Below the pieces are notes generated by a model, which was given only the letters and a program-made list of their open reading frames with translations, was not told the origin of the DNA and made no database searches. Position numbers and translations under genes: made by a program. Below, piece after piece: positions 42,893 to 51,296 of a DNA stretch of 64,000 bases (positions are counted from its first letter, which is position 1; each line of letters begins with the position of its first letter). This DNA comes from an uncultured Eubacteriales bacterium (GTDB lineage Bacteria; Bacillota; Clostridia; Oscillospirales; Acutalibacteraceae), in the NCBI GenBank assembly GCA_958417225.1, contig CATZCM010000001.1:62001-126000 (forward strand), given 5' to 3'.

Positions 42893-43585
42893 ATGAACTT
42901 AAAAAAAATTATTACATGCTCATTATTATGTGGAATGTTATTTTCTACAATACCTGCGAAAGCAATGGATCCCAGAGTGAATTCTGATTCTAGAGACACT
43001 GATGTTTCTGTTTTACATTCAGATTCATTTGAGTTAAAACTTTCTGATTTAATTGAAAAACTTTCGAATGATAGTATTCCAAAAGATTCGAGAGTAATGG
43101 TTAAAGCATATTGTGATTTAGTATCGCTTATTCATAACAAGCGAACTTTTGAGGAGTTAACGTTAATATATAACTTTTTAGAGAGATTGGGCGATAGCAA
43201 TAAGGTTACAAAAATAGCAAAGTCCATGTGTGTGGCTTATATGCATCTATGTGATCTAAAAACAGAAGTTATAGAAGAACTTAAAGCAATAATTTATGAG
43301 ATAGTGGACAATCGATTAGAAGCAGAATCAGGGGTGTATAGAGAGTTTTATAGAGAAATGCTTCAAAATGTTCAAGATACAAATCGGAGATTTTTATCTT
43401 TGGCAAGGATGTATTCTGTTAATTGTTGTGATGTGCGGTCTGATTTGTTACATATTGAAGATATAAAACGTATATTACCAGTAGTAATTAATTGTGCAGA
43501 TAGGGATTGTTATAATTTTTTAAGAGAATATATCGCTGCTGAGATAGATCTCGATTTCAATAGAAAGCATTTAGTTGTGCTATAA
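42893..43585 (+). CDS. Secreted protein of unknown function, second copy of the shared promoter/signal-peptide cassette
   Basis: 230 residues. The signal peptide MNLKKIITCSLLCGMLFS-TIPAKA matches the 13501 protein at 22 of the first 25 residues, and the DNA there differs at only about 10 of 78 bases. After the cleavage site (AKA-MD) the sequences diverge. The mature part is all-helical in appearance, charged, with five Cys and no recognised domain. GAGGGAG precedes the ATG. The gene is monocistronic, closed by the terminator at 43748. It may be a secreted effector, toxin or bacteriocin-like protein, but nothing proves this. Confidence 0.72.
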   Translation: MNLKKIITCSLLCGMLFSTIPAKAMDPRVNSDSRDTDVSVLHSDSFELKLSDLIEKLSNDSIPKDSRVMVKAYCDLVSLIHNKRTFEELTLIYNFLERLGDSNKVTKIAKSMCVAYMHLCDLKTEVIEELKAIIYEIVDNRLEAESGVYREFYREMLQNVQDTNRRFLSLARMYSVNCCDVRSDLLHIEDIKRILPVVINCADRDCYNFLREYIAAEIDLDFNRKHLVVL

Positions 43586-43747
43586 TAAATATGTTGCAAT
43601 AAAAAGAATGACAACCTGAAAAATGATATTTTACTTAACTTGTTATTTTTGCTAATGTATGGGGATGTAGTCAACTCGATTTTTAAGATCGTTTTGCTAC
43701 AGCCCTTTTTTTGTAATAAAATTAAATTTATAACTTTTAATAAAAAA

Positions 43748-43794
43748 GCCCGTATGAAAATTAAATATGTTATTTCACTCATATGGGCTTTTTT
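43748..43794. terminator. Bidirectional terminator
   Basis: GCCCGTATGA (43748-43757) pairs fully, with one G-U, with TCATATGGGC (43779-43788). It is flanked by AAAAAA on the left and TTTTTT on the right, so it can act on both strands. Confidence 0.9.
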
Positions 43795-43944
43795 ACAATT
43801 TACGCTACATAATCTTATAAAAACAAAATTTTTTTATGTTTCACCTGAAAATCGACAATGTCATATTTCATGAAACTCTTTAATGGTAGTGATATTAACA
43901 AATGTGCTGCATAAAAAACACATAAAACTCATTTGTTTTAACAA

Positions 43945-43973
43945 TTGACAATTAAATTGTAAAACAGTATAAT
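43945..43973 (+). promoter_or_regulatory. Consensus SigmaA promoter of the radical SAM cluster
   Basis: TTGACA (43945-43950), 17 nt, TATAAT (43968-43973). The leader to the first gene is about 205 nt and AT-rich. Confidence 0.85.
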
Positions 43974-44184
43974 TTAGATATTGTTGATAATAAATAAACA
44001 ATAATTTGTTTTTATGCTACAAAAAACAAATCATTAATCGAAAAAAGTATTACTAACAGATATTTCGAAGAAATAAAAAAACAATATACATTAAAATTTG
44101 ACAAATTCTGCATTTTTTCAACTTGTGATATTGACATTAAATTATGCGAAATATAACCTACTAAACGAGAAAAGAGTGAAAGCA

Positions 44185-45558
44185 GTGAAAAATATAATTT
44201 TCAAGTCCAAGTTAAATAACACGTACATTTACAATGACACAACAGGTCTCATCTTTCACATCGATGATGTTGAAAATATACCTGAGTTTTTGGAACCTTA
44301 TGAAAAACTTAGACGTTCATTAATAGTTCAGCCGTTGCATACGCCTAATACAGTGAAAAACTCGCTTTATCAACAAGCTCGGGGTTTTAATCAATTAATA
44401 TTAGAGGTGACCACTTCCTGTAATTTTCGTTGTAAATATTGCATTTACTCGGATCACTATGCTACTACTAGAAAACATGGATTTGATTTTATGACTATTG
44501 ACACAGCCCAAAAAGCTGTGGATTACTTTTTTAAAGGTTTTTCTTTTGTACGACAACGAGATGCATTAAAAATTCCAACTATAACTTTTTACGGAGGAGA
44601 ACCTCTTTTGAAGTTCGAATTAATAAAGGATATTGTAGCCTATGTAAACAGAAAATACCCTAATATTACTACGAAATATTCGATTACAACAAATGGATCG
44701 CTGTTAACAGATGAGATTGGATATTTCTTATCACAGCACGATTTTTCTGTCCTTATAAGTCTTGATGGTTACAAGGAAAATCACGATAGAAACCGCGTTG
44801 ATGTAAATGGAAACAAAACGTTTGATTTAGTGTTTGCGAAGTACCAAGAGCTAAAAAAGAATTATCCTAAATTAGATGTAGAAATTTCGTGTTGCTACGA
44901 TTTTAAGACTAATATGCAAAAACTTGCAACTTTTCTTGATGAAAATGAAATTTCTCTTGGAATGTTAAGTCAAGTTGATCCCGTAAATTCAACTTTTTAC
45001 GATCAATTTTCGGTTTTGGACAGGAACTCATTCCAGAAATCATATAAAATTGAATTTGAAAAATTTGTTGATTGTATGTCAAACGTCGAGACGGCACATA
45101 AATTATCAGTTCTTGGCAAATGGTTTTATAAACTAACGAAACAGCTTTCCACTCATCCTGTGATGGAAAATTCAAATTCTAGTTGTATCCCCGGCGAAAA
45201 AATTTATGTATGTGCAAACGGCAATTTCAAGATTTGTGAAAAGGTTTCAGATAGCTTTAATATTGGAGATGTTTACTCGGGGCTTGATTTTGAAAAAATA
45301 TGCTCTCTTTTAAATCAATTTCAACGATTTAAATTAAAAAGATGTGAAAATTGCGAGATTAGTCACATGTGTACTGTTTGCTTTCATGACTGTTGTATTG
45401 ATGAAGATGCCATTGTTTCACAAAATTTCTGTTCTACAACAAAACAAGCAGCACAACAGTTTCTTGCTCAATATGTTAATATTTCTGAACAAAATCCATT
45501 TGCATACGATGATCGAACCAATTCATATTATTCCACATGTCTTGGGGAGGTTATGTAA
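44185..45558 (+). CDS. Radical SAM/SPASM peptide-maturase-like enzyme
   Basis: 457 residues from GTG 44185, which has AAAAGAG upstream; a TTG at 44098 opens the longer frame without a ribosome site. The radical SAM cluster motif is TSCNFRCKYC (Cys79, 83, 86), followed by TFYGGEPLLKFELI. The C-terminal SPASM region carries SSCIPGEKIYVCANGNFKIC and RCENCEISHMCTVCFHDCC with a later FCS, enough Cys for two auxiliary clusters. Such enzymes install thioether or C-C cross-links in ribosomal peptides, with a precursor usually close by; none is seen. The second radical SAM gene starts two nt after the stop. Clostridial Cys-rich-peptide maturases are possible relatives; I cannot assign the subfamily. 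Confidence 0.85.
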   Translation: MKNIIFKSKLNNTYIYNDTTGLIFHIDDVENIPEFLEPYEKLRRSLIVQPLHTPNTVKNSLYQQARGFNQLILEVTTSCNFRCKYCIYSDHYATTRKHGFDFMTIDTAQKAVDYFFKGFSFVRQRDALKIPTITFYGGEPLLKFELIKDIVAYVNRKYPNITTKYSITTNGSLLTDEIGYFLSQHDFSVLISLDGYKENHDRNRVDVNGNKTFDLVFAKYQELKKNYPKLDVEISCCYDFKTNMQKLATFLDENEISLGMLSQVDPVNSTFYDQFSVLDRNSFQKSYKIEFEKFVDCMSNVETAHKLSVLGKWFYKLTKQLSTHPVMENSNSSCIPGEKIYVCANGNFKICEKVSDSFNIGDVYSGLDFEKICSLLNQFQRFKLKRCENCEISHMCTVCFHDCCIDEDAIVSQNFCSTTKQAAQQFLAQYVNISEQNPFAYDDRTNSYYSTCLGEVM

Positions 45559-45559
45559 C

Positions 45560-46609
45560 ATGTATTTCAGACTCTTACCACACGTCTTCTTAGTAAAAGG
45601 CAAAACTAATTCACTTGTACAGGATACGCTGAATCAGAAATCGTACTTAGTTGACAATGAACTTTCACTTTTAATTGAAAAATGTGAGAGAAATAAACCA
45701 TTTTCTCAAATCCATATGGAAAAACTAAAATTACTCATGAAAATGAAACTTGGCAAAATCACTAATCAACCGATTTTTGTAGATAAACTTAGATTAGATA
45801 ACTCTGCTTACAAAATGTATTATCCAAACATGCTAAATATAAAAAGCGCTATACTTCAAATAACTAGCGTTTGTCGACTGGACTGCAATATGTGCAGTAA
45901 AGTTATGTGCCCGACTTGTATCAGATCCTGTACACCAAATGCTCAAATTTCTTTTAAAGACTGGGTTTATATAATAGATACACTGAAACAGTTTAATTGT
46001 GAAGAAGTTATACTTACTGGTGGTGATGTAAGTTCATATGATAATTTAAGACAGTTAGTTTCATATTCGCTTGAACGAGGATTTCATACAACTGTGAATG
46101 TCCACCAAAGTGTCTCGAATCTTAACATAAGCAAATCTGCCAATTTAAATGTTTCTATTTTCAACAACTCAAGTTTGAATAATGTTTTATCGCAATTTAA
46201 AGATTTTCATCATGTTACTTTAACATACTTTGTGCCCGTAAAAATGGAAAATATCCATCTTCCGAAAAATTTTTCCGTTCAGTTTAAAACTCCTTATCAA
46301 TATACCGTAAATCAAAGTGATATGCCATGTCCGGATATTTATCTTTTTTACACCAAAATGCACCGTAATCACTGTTTACCTGGTAGAATAGCAATTCAAA
46401 GTAATGCCAATGTATACCCTTGTCTTGGTGCGATGAGTAAGCAACTTGCTCCCGTTGGAAATATCCTTACTGATGATTTGTCCACCCTTATTTGTGAATT
46501 AATTGTGAAATACTGGACCTATTCCGTCAATGATAAACGTATTTGCAATTCTTGCGAATTTCGATACTCTTGCCCTAATTGCATCCTTGAGCAAAAACGT
46601 GTGAACTAA
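45560..46609 (+). CDS. Second radical SAM/SPASM-like enzyme, possibly shortened at the C-terminus
   Basis: 349 residues from ATG 45560, with GGGGAGG upstream inside the previous gene. The N-terminal 90 residues resemble a peptide-recognition region (VDNELSLLIEKCERN). The radical SAM motif is SVCRLDCNMC (Cys105, 109, 112), followed by CPTCIRSC and the SAM-binding VILTGGDVSSYDNL. The C-terminal cluster region reads CLGAMSKQLAPVGNI, then ICNSCEFRYSCPNC, and stops 11 residues later. SPASM maturases with CEFRYxCxxC normally run on for 20-40 residues to one or more final Cys; the frame after this TAA contains just such a segment (46610-46726). The gene may therefore carry a recent nonsense change. 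Confidence 0.8.
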   Translation: MYFRLLPHVFLVKGKTNSLVQDTLNQKSYLVDNELSLLIEKCERNKPFSQIHMEKLKLLMKMKLGKITNQPIFVDKLRLDNSAYKMYYPNMLNIKSAILQITSVCRLDCNMCSKVMCPTCIRSCTPNAQISFKDWVYIIDTLKQFNCEEVILTGGDVSSYDNLRQLVSYSLERGFHTTVNVHQSVSNLNISKSANLNVSIFNNSSLNNVLSQFKDFHHVTLTYFVPVKMENIHLPKNFSVQFKTPYQYTVNQSDMPCPDIYLFYTKMHRNHCLPGRIAIQSNANVYPCLGAMSKQLAPVGNILTDDLSTLICELIVKYWTYSVNDKRICNSCEFRYSCPNCILEQKRVN

Positions 46610-46726
46610 ACAATTTTTGCTCAAGCGCGTAAGATTGAAAGTAAAATTTATTCCATGAAGGATTCATGTGATCTATGTAATTACAACTGTTGTTATAAAT
46701 CGAGTGTTTTAAAAAGAGGGGGCCGT
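46610..46726 (+). other. Open, Cys-rich in-frame segment between the radical SAM stop and the S41 peptidase start
   Basis: Directly after the TAA at 46607 the same frame stays open for 39 codons up to ATG 46727. It encodes KIYSMKDSCDLCNYNCCYKS near its middle, with four Cys in nine residues. It looks like the missing C-terminus of the SPASM domain. An ATG at 46655 would give a Cys-rich N-terminal extension of the peptidase instead, but it lacks a ribosome site, while ATG 46727 has AGAGGGGG. Confidence 0.5.
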
Positions 46727-47500
46727 ATGGTAAAATATTATTTTATTCACATTCTAAATGAAATAAGTACGAAAATCAATTCAAAGAAAAATAGGACGCT
46801 TCCAAAAGCACTTATTCAAGAGTGCATTAAATACTATGAGGAACATGACATTTTTCTAAAGCAAGACGAAAAGTACATAGAGGAAAGGTCCACACTTCTT
46901 AGTAAAAATATTATCACGCATACAGATTTTCAAAGATTTATAACAATTACAAGAAAAAGTCCCACGACGTATTTTACGTACTATCATTCAAATATTTTTG
47001 ACAGAATAATTAATCATCTGATATCAAAGGATTCTCCGAAAACGCAGGTACAAGTACCAAATAACACAATTTACATTGATCTTGATCTATATCAAAAAAA
47101 TGTAGTAAAGAGGTTTAAACGAAAAATTGCAAAAAACAGAACTAAATCGCAAATAATTATAGACTTACGAGATAAGCCGGGGGGATATGTTCAGGAATGT
47201 GTAAAGATTTGTGATATGCTGCTACCGAAAGGATCTGTTTTCTCACAAAAGTACAAAGAAAAAGTTAAAACCTATTTCACTAATGCAGACCGATTAAAAT
47301 TTGACAAAGTTACTGTGCTTGTAAGTCGCAACACGGCAAGTAGCAGTGAAATCCTTGCTCAAGCTTTAGAAAAAAAGCTTCCAGGATGTACGGTGCTTGG
47401 TCCAAATACGATTGGAAAACGTGTTGGACAAGATCATTTTGTAAATAAAAAATATCGATTTATTTTTTCAGTATCAAGTTTCGTTTGGAAAATAAGTTAA
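46727..47500 (+). CDS. S41-family (C-terminal processing/tail-specific) serine peptidase, probably 3'-truncated
   Basis: 257 residues from ATG 46727. The core contains IIIDLRDKPGGYVQEC, the catalytic Ser in SRNTASSSEILAQAL, and the catalytic Lys in GPNTIGKRVGQDH, the Ser-Lys pair of S41 peptidases. No signal peptide or PDZ domain is seen, so it acts inside the cell. It probably trims the peptide made by the radical SAM pair. The protein ends soon after the Lys motif, where S41 domains normally continue for about 30-60 residues, and its last 27 nt overlap the convergent integrase gene. This suggests truncation when the integrase arrived. Confidence 0.75.
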   Translation: MVKYYFIHILNEISTKINSKKNRTLPKALIQECIKYYEEHDIFLKQDEKYIEERSTLLSKNIITHTDFQRFITITRKSPTTYFTYYHSNIFDRIINHLISKDSPKTQVQVPNNTIYIDLDLYQKNVVKRFKRKIAKNRTKSQIIIDLRDKPGGYVQECVKICDMLLPKGSVFSQKYKEKVKTYFTNADRLKFDKVTVLVSRNTASSSEILAQALEKKLPGCTVLGPNTIGKRVGQDHFVNKKYRFIFSVSSFVWKIS

Positions 47501-48583
47501 ATCCTTTTGATATGAAAATCCCTTTAATGAAGTCATCTTTAGATCAAACGATGAGTGCACGTAGTAATCAAGCGTAAATTTAACTGATGAATGCCCTAAT
47601 ATTTCTGACAAAGTTTTAATGTCCACACCAAGTAGTATACAATTTGTTGCAAAGGCGTGCCTTAATGCATGAAAGTGAATTCTAGGTAACTTTTTACTTT
47701 TCAGTAATTTAGAAAAATCTCTCTGAATAGTTCTAGTTTCAATAGGTTTTGTTTTATTACTTAAAACGAAACAGTTTTTATTAAATTTAATTTTTTTAAA
47801 AAAATCGAGAAGTTCGTCATCTATAGGTATTTTTCTGTTAGATGTATAACTTTTTGGCGGTAATATGGTTAATTGCGTTTTTGAGCATTTTTCTGATTCA
47901 AAGTGTTGAATTCGCTGTATAGTCTTGTTTACCTTAATCACGCGTTTTTTTAAATCAATGTCTTCTATTTTTAGGGCACAGATTTCTCCTATACGGAGCC
48001 CTGTATGTAATGCAATCTTAATTGCAAGTGAAATTCTTCCGTTATTTTCATCTGCCAACTTTTCAAATATACATATCTCTTGTGGTCCTGGTATTTTAGT
48101 CACGAAATTTTGTTTTTTAGGTAGACGAATGTCTTCAATAATGTTATACATGTTATAGAATTTTTCAGCATACCCAAAAATTGATTTTAACAATATAAGA
48201 ATGTCGGAAACATATTGATTTGAAAGTCCGGTTTTAAGTTTTTCATCGATAAAATTAATCACTTTGTCAATGGACATCTCGTAACATGGAACGTCTCCTA
48301 AGCTAGGCATAATATGTTTATAAAACTTCATCATATAATTAGATAAAGTTGAAACTTTTATATTTGGTCTAATATATAATACCCATTCATCATACAAAGT
48401 TTTAACTGTCATGTCGTATGGGGAATCTGTTTCTTTTCTCAGACAATACACTATTTTCATTTCAACATCTTTGTAATTGTTTCCATAGAAACTTTTGTAT
48501 TTTCGAACATTATCCTCATAAAAAAAATATCTTCCCTCAAACCTTCCATCTTTTCTTTTGTAAATACTAAACTTTTTATTCAT
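47474..48583 (-). CDS. Tyrosine recombinase/phage-type integrase
   Basis: 369 residues. An arm-binding N-terminus (SIYKRKDGRFEGRYFF) is followed by a SAM-like core-binding domain (about 60-160). The catalytic domain has Arg in ALHTGLRIGEICALK, HxxR in FHALRHAFAT, His in EILGHSSVKFTLDYY and the nucleophile Tyr in the last motif. All catalytic residues are present, so it may be active. No excisionase, phage or conjugation gene lies nearby, and no tRNA target adjoins it, so it may be what remains of an integrative element or a local recombinase. I found no clear direct repeats to call as attachment sites. Confidence 0.92.
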   Translation of the reverse strand: MNKKFSIYKRKDGRFEGRYFFYEDNVRKYKSFYGNNYKDVEMKIVYCLRKETDSPYDMTVKTLYDEWVLYIRPNIKVSTLSNYMMKFYKHIMPSLGDVPCYEMSIDKVINFIDEKLKTGLSNQYVSDILILLKSIFGYAEKFYNMYNIIEDIRLPKKQNFVTKIPGPQEICIFEKLADENNGRISLAIKIALHTGLRIGEICALKIEDIDLKKRVIKVNKTIQRIQHFESEKCSKTQLTILPPKSYTSNRKIPIDDELLDFFKKIKFNKNCFVLSNKTKPIETRTIQRDFSKLLKSKKLPRIHFHALRHAFATNCILLGVDIKTLSEILGHSSVKFTLDYYVHSSFDLKMTSLKGFSYQKDLTYFPNET

Positions 48584-48729
48584 AACATCACTCTTTCTTT
48601 TATAAAAATAGATGTTTATATTATAAACTATTAGATTAAAATTTAAATAATTTGTTAGTATTTATCATTTTTTATACGAAAAGCTAATTTTGAGAGGAAA
48701 GATAAGTCAGTTGCACTATTTTAGAAAAA

Positions 48730-48758
48730 TTGACAGAAAATTAGAAATACGGTATAAT
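48730..48758 (+). promoter_or_regulatory. Consensus SigmaA promoter of mtaB
   Basis: TTGACA (48730-48735), 17 nt, TATAAT (48753-48758). Confidence 0.85.
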
Positions 48759-48824
48759 TAAGAGAATGAACTAAACGTTTTAGTTTGAATAAAAAAATTA
48801 CCAAGATTCGAAAGGATAACTAAT

Positions 48825-50108
48825 ATGAAATTTTTCTGTATCACACTTGGGTGTAAAGTAAATCAGTACGAAACGGAAGCTATAACTGAAAAATTATGCG
48901 ATTCGGGCTTACAACATGTAGAAGAAATTCAAAAGGCAGATGTTATTATAATAAATTCGTGTTCCGTTACTGCAACTAGTGATGGTAAAGTTAGAAAAAG
49001 CGTAAATAAAGCGAAAAGGGAAAATCCATCAGCAATAATTGTGCTAACAGGTTGTATGGTTCAGGCATTTCCGGACAAATCTAAGGAAATACCTGGAGTA
49101 GATATTATTTGTGGAAACGTAAACAAAATGCTTACGACTGAGTATCTTTCTACTTTCCAAAAAGGAAACTCTTCCATAGTAGATGTGCCGAGTTTCCAGA
49201 AAGAGACACCATTTGAGAAAATGTCAATAAATAAGTTTGACGGGCGCACAAGGGCATTTGTGAAAATAGAAGATGGGTGTAACCGATTTTGTTCTTATTG
49301 CATTATACCATATGCACGAGGTCGCGTTAGGTCAAAATCAATAGATGACTTGAAAGCAGAAATCCAATCTCTAGCAAATAATAAATATAAAGAAATTGTC
49401 TTAGTTGGCATAAATTTATCGTGTTATGGACAAGATACTGGTTATACACTTTGTGATGCCGTCGAAACAGTATGTTCTGTTCCAGGGATTGAACAAGTTA
49501 GATTAGGTTCGCTAGAACCAGAGTGCCTTACACCAAACGTAATTAAGCGATTGTCTATGCAAAAAAAATTATGCAATCACTTTCACCTTTCTCTACAGAG
49601 TGGAGCTGCTAATACACTCCAAAACATGAATCGGTACTATACTAAGGATGAGTTCGAACAAATCGTAAACAATATTCGAGAGACCTTCCCAAATGTGGCA
49701 ATTACAACTGACATAATGGTTGGATTCCCTGGAGAAACTTCATTAGATTTTGAAGAATCTCTTGAATTTGTAAAAAAAATAAAATTTTCACAGGTGCATG
49801 TATTTGCATACTCAAGGCGTTCGGGAACCAAGGCGGATTTGATGCCAAATCAAGTTGCAGAATACGAGAAAAAGCTTCGTAGCAAAAAAATGTGTGATTT
49901 GGCGCAACAATTACACAAATCCTTTTTGCAAGAACAAATTGGAAAAATTGAACAAGTACTCTTTGAACGTGAAATTAGCCCTAATCTATATGAGGGCCAC
50001 ACTTCGAACTATACTACTGTGCACATGATTAGTAATAACAATCTTCATAATAAGATTGCCAGTGTTACGTTAACGCCTCAAAATGTATTGTTAGAAAATC
50101 CTCATTAA
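48825..50108 (+). CDS. mtaB: tRNA N6-threonylcarbamoyladenosine methylthiotransferase MtaB
   Basis: 427 residues. The N-terminal MTTase domain (TLGCKVNQYETEAI, NSCSVTATSDGKVRK, LTGCMVQ) supplies three Cys; the radical SAM motif is GCNRFCSYCIIPYARGRVRS. GCKVNQYE separates MtaB from MiaB and RimO. A short TRAM-like end follows. It adds a methylthio group to t6A37 in tRNAs reading ANN codons. Unlike its neighbours upstream it looks vertically inherited. Confidence 0.95.
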   Translation: MKFFCITLGCKVNQYETEAITEKLCDSGLQHVEEIQKADVIIINSCSVTATSDGKVRKSVNKAKRENPSAIIVLTGCMVQAFPDKSKEIPGVDIICGNVNKMLTTEYLSTFQKGNSSIVDVPSFQKETPFEKMSINKFDGRTRAFVKIEDGCNRFCSYCIIPYARGRVRSKSIDDLKAEIQSLANNKYKEIVLVGINLSCYGQDTGYTLCDAVETVCSVPGIEQVRLGSLEPECLTPNVIKRLSMQKKLCNHFHLSLQSGAANTLQNMNRYYTKDEFEQIVNNIRETFPNVAITTDIMVGFPGETSLDFEESLEFVKKIKFSQVHVFAYSRRSGTKADLMPNQVAEYEKKLRSKKMCDLAQQLHKSFLQEQIGKIEQVLFEREISPNLYEGHTSNYTTVHMISNNNLHNKIASVTLTPQNVLLENPH

Positions 50109-50134
50109 AACGCAAATTTCGCTATGGAAATAAT

Positions 50135-50172
50135 GGACTGTCACTTGTGTGTAAAAGCACATGTGACAGTCC
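50135..50172. other. Strong hairpin downstream of mtaB
   Basis: GGACTGTCAC (50135-50144) and GTGACAGTCC (50163-50172) pair perfectly, and TGTG/CACA extend the stem past one mismatch. Neither strand has a T-run after it, so it is not a standard intrinsic terminator, though it lies 27 nt past the mtaB stop and may serve as a 3' end or mRNA stabiliser. Confidence 0.6.
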
Positions 50173-50267
50173 TAAAGTTAAAAAAATAATAAATTTTTGT
50201 AAATTGACGTGTAAAACTCAATAAATGATAAATAAATTAAACTAGCCCATGTTTTAGTGAAGCTTTC

Positions 50268-51284
50268 TTAGCTTTTACGAAATCCATTTGGGTTATTTTT
50301 TTGCCATTTCCACGTATCTTCGCACATTTTGTCTATGCCAAACTTGGCACTCCAACCCAGTTCTTTCAGCGCCTTTGTGGGATCAGCATACACTTTAGCC
50401 AAATCGCCTTCACGTCTATTACCAATCACATAATTAAGTTTTTTTCCAGAAGCTTTCTCAAATGCGCTAATAATTTCTAAAACGCTATACCCGTTACCAG
50501 TTCCTAGATTATATGTTTCTAACTGATGAATGTTTGATAATTTCTCAAGTGCTTTAATGTGCCCTTTAGCTAGATCAACTACGTGTATGTAGTCACGAAT
50601 ACATGTTCCATCCTTTGTATCATAGTCGCCGCCGAAAACTGTAAGTTGAGGTAATTTGCCAATTGCAACTCTAGATACATATGGCATGAGATTATTCGGA
50701 ATTCCATTTGGATCTTCTCCAATAAGCCCACTTTCGTGTGCACCAATCGGATTAAAGTATCTTAGCAATATTATCTTGAAATCGTTGTCTGAAGCATACA
50801 GATCTTTTAAGATTTCTTCTATGATATATTTTGTTCGGCCGTATGGATTGCTTACTTCTCCGGTTTGCATAGTTTCATTATATGGTGGTGTATTAGTGCC
50901 ATATACAGTCGCAGATGAACTAAACACCAACCTTTTAACGGAAAATTCCTGCATAACTTCACAAAGAGTAATTGTACCTGAAACATTATTGTTATAATAC
51001 AACAACGGTTTCTCACAAGATTCGCCCACCGCTTTTAATCCAGCAAAATGAATAACCGTATCGATATTATTCTCATTAAAGATCTTTTTCAATATGTTCT
51101 TATCACGAATATCACCTTCATACATTTTTACATTTTTCCCAGTTATTGTATTGATCCGGTTCAAAACTTCTGGGACACTGTTGTAATAATTATCAAGCAC
51201 AATTACGTCATAATCTGCATTTAAAAGTTCGATGCACGTATGGCTTCCGATATAGCCTGTACCTCCTGTAACTAAAATTGACAT
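50268..51284 (-). CDS. galE: UDP-glucose 4-epimerase
   Basis: 338 residues. The NAD-binding motif is TGGTGYIGSHTCIEL at the N-terminus. The catalytic Ser/Tyr/Lys set appears as FSSSATVYG and NPYGRTKYIIEE, and the substrate region RYFNPIGAHESGLIGEDP is typical of GalE. It interconverts UDP-glucose and UDP-galactose (and possibly the N-acetyl forms) for surface sugars. AAAGGAG precedes the ATG. It is 12 nt after the zinc-ribbon gene, so the two form a small operon. Confidence 0.96.
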   Translation of the reverse strand: MSILVTGGTGYIGSHTCIELLNADYDVIVLDNYYNSVPEVLNRINTITGKNVKMYEGDIRDKNILKKIFNENNIDTVIHFAGLKAVGESCEKPLLYYNNNVSGTITLCEVMQEFSVKRLVFSSSATVYGTNTPPYNETMQTGEVSNPYGRTKYIIEEILKDLYASDNDFKIILLRYFNPIGAHESGLIGEDPNGIPNNLMPYVSRVAIGKLPQLTVFGGDYDTKDGTCIRDYIHVVDLAKGHIKALEKLSNIHQLETYNLGTGNGYSVLEIISAFEKASGKKLNYVIGNRREGDLAKVYADPTKALKELGWSAKFGIDKMCEDTWKWQKNNPNGFRKS

Positions 51285-51296
51285 AAAAAATCTCCT

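Larger units (their letters stand above)
43586..44184 (+). other. 599-nt gap before the radical SAM cluster
   Basis: It contains a bidirectional terminator (43748-43794) and a perfect promoter (43945-43973). I searched both strands by eye for a short Cys-rich or Gly-Gly precursor peptide with a ribosome site and found none; small frames such as the seven-codon one at 44013 look accidental. Confidence 0.5.

Noticed and set aside
42766..42987. 73-codon frame across the 42893 promoter region
   Set aside because: It overlaps the conserved transcript-start element and the signal-peptide coding region in another frame, with no ribosome site.
43640..43873. 77-codon plus-strand frame, hydrophobic and with one Cys, considered as a RiPP precursor
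   Set aside because: It runs through a strong bidirectional terminator (43748-43794) and lacks a ribosome site and leader features.
46655..46726. Cys-rich 24-residue stretch (MKDSCDLCNYNCC...) considered as a stand-alone precursor peptide
   Set aside because: There is no stop before the peptidase start and no ribosome site at 46655; a displaced SPASM C-terminus explains it better.
47460..48820. Attachment sites for the integrase
   Set aside because: No direct repeat or tRNA end could be found by eye on both sides of the region.
50135..50172. Hairpin after mtaB considered as an intrinsic terminator
   Set aside because: Neither strand has a T-run after the stem, so it is listed only as a hairpin.
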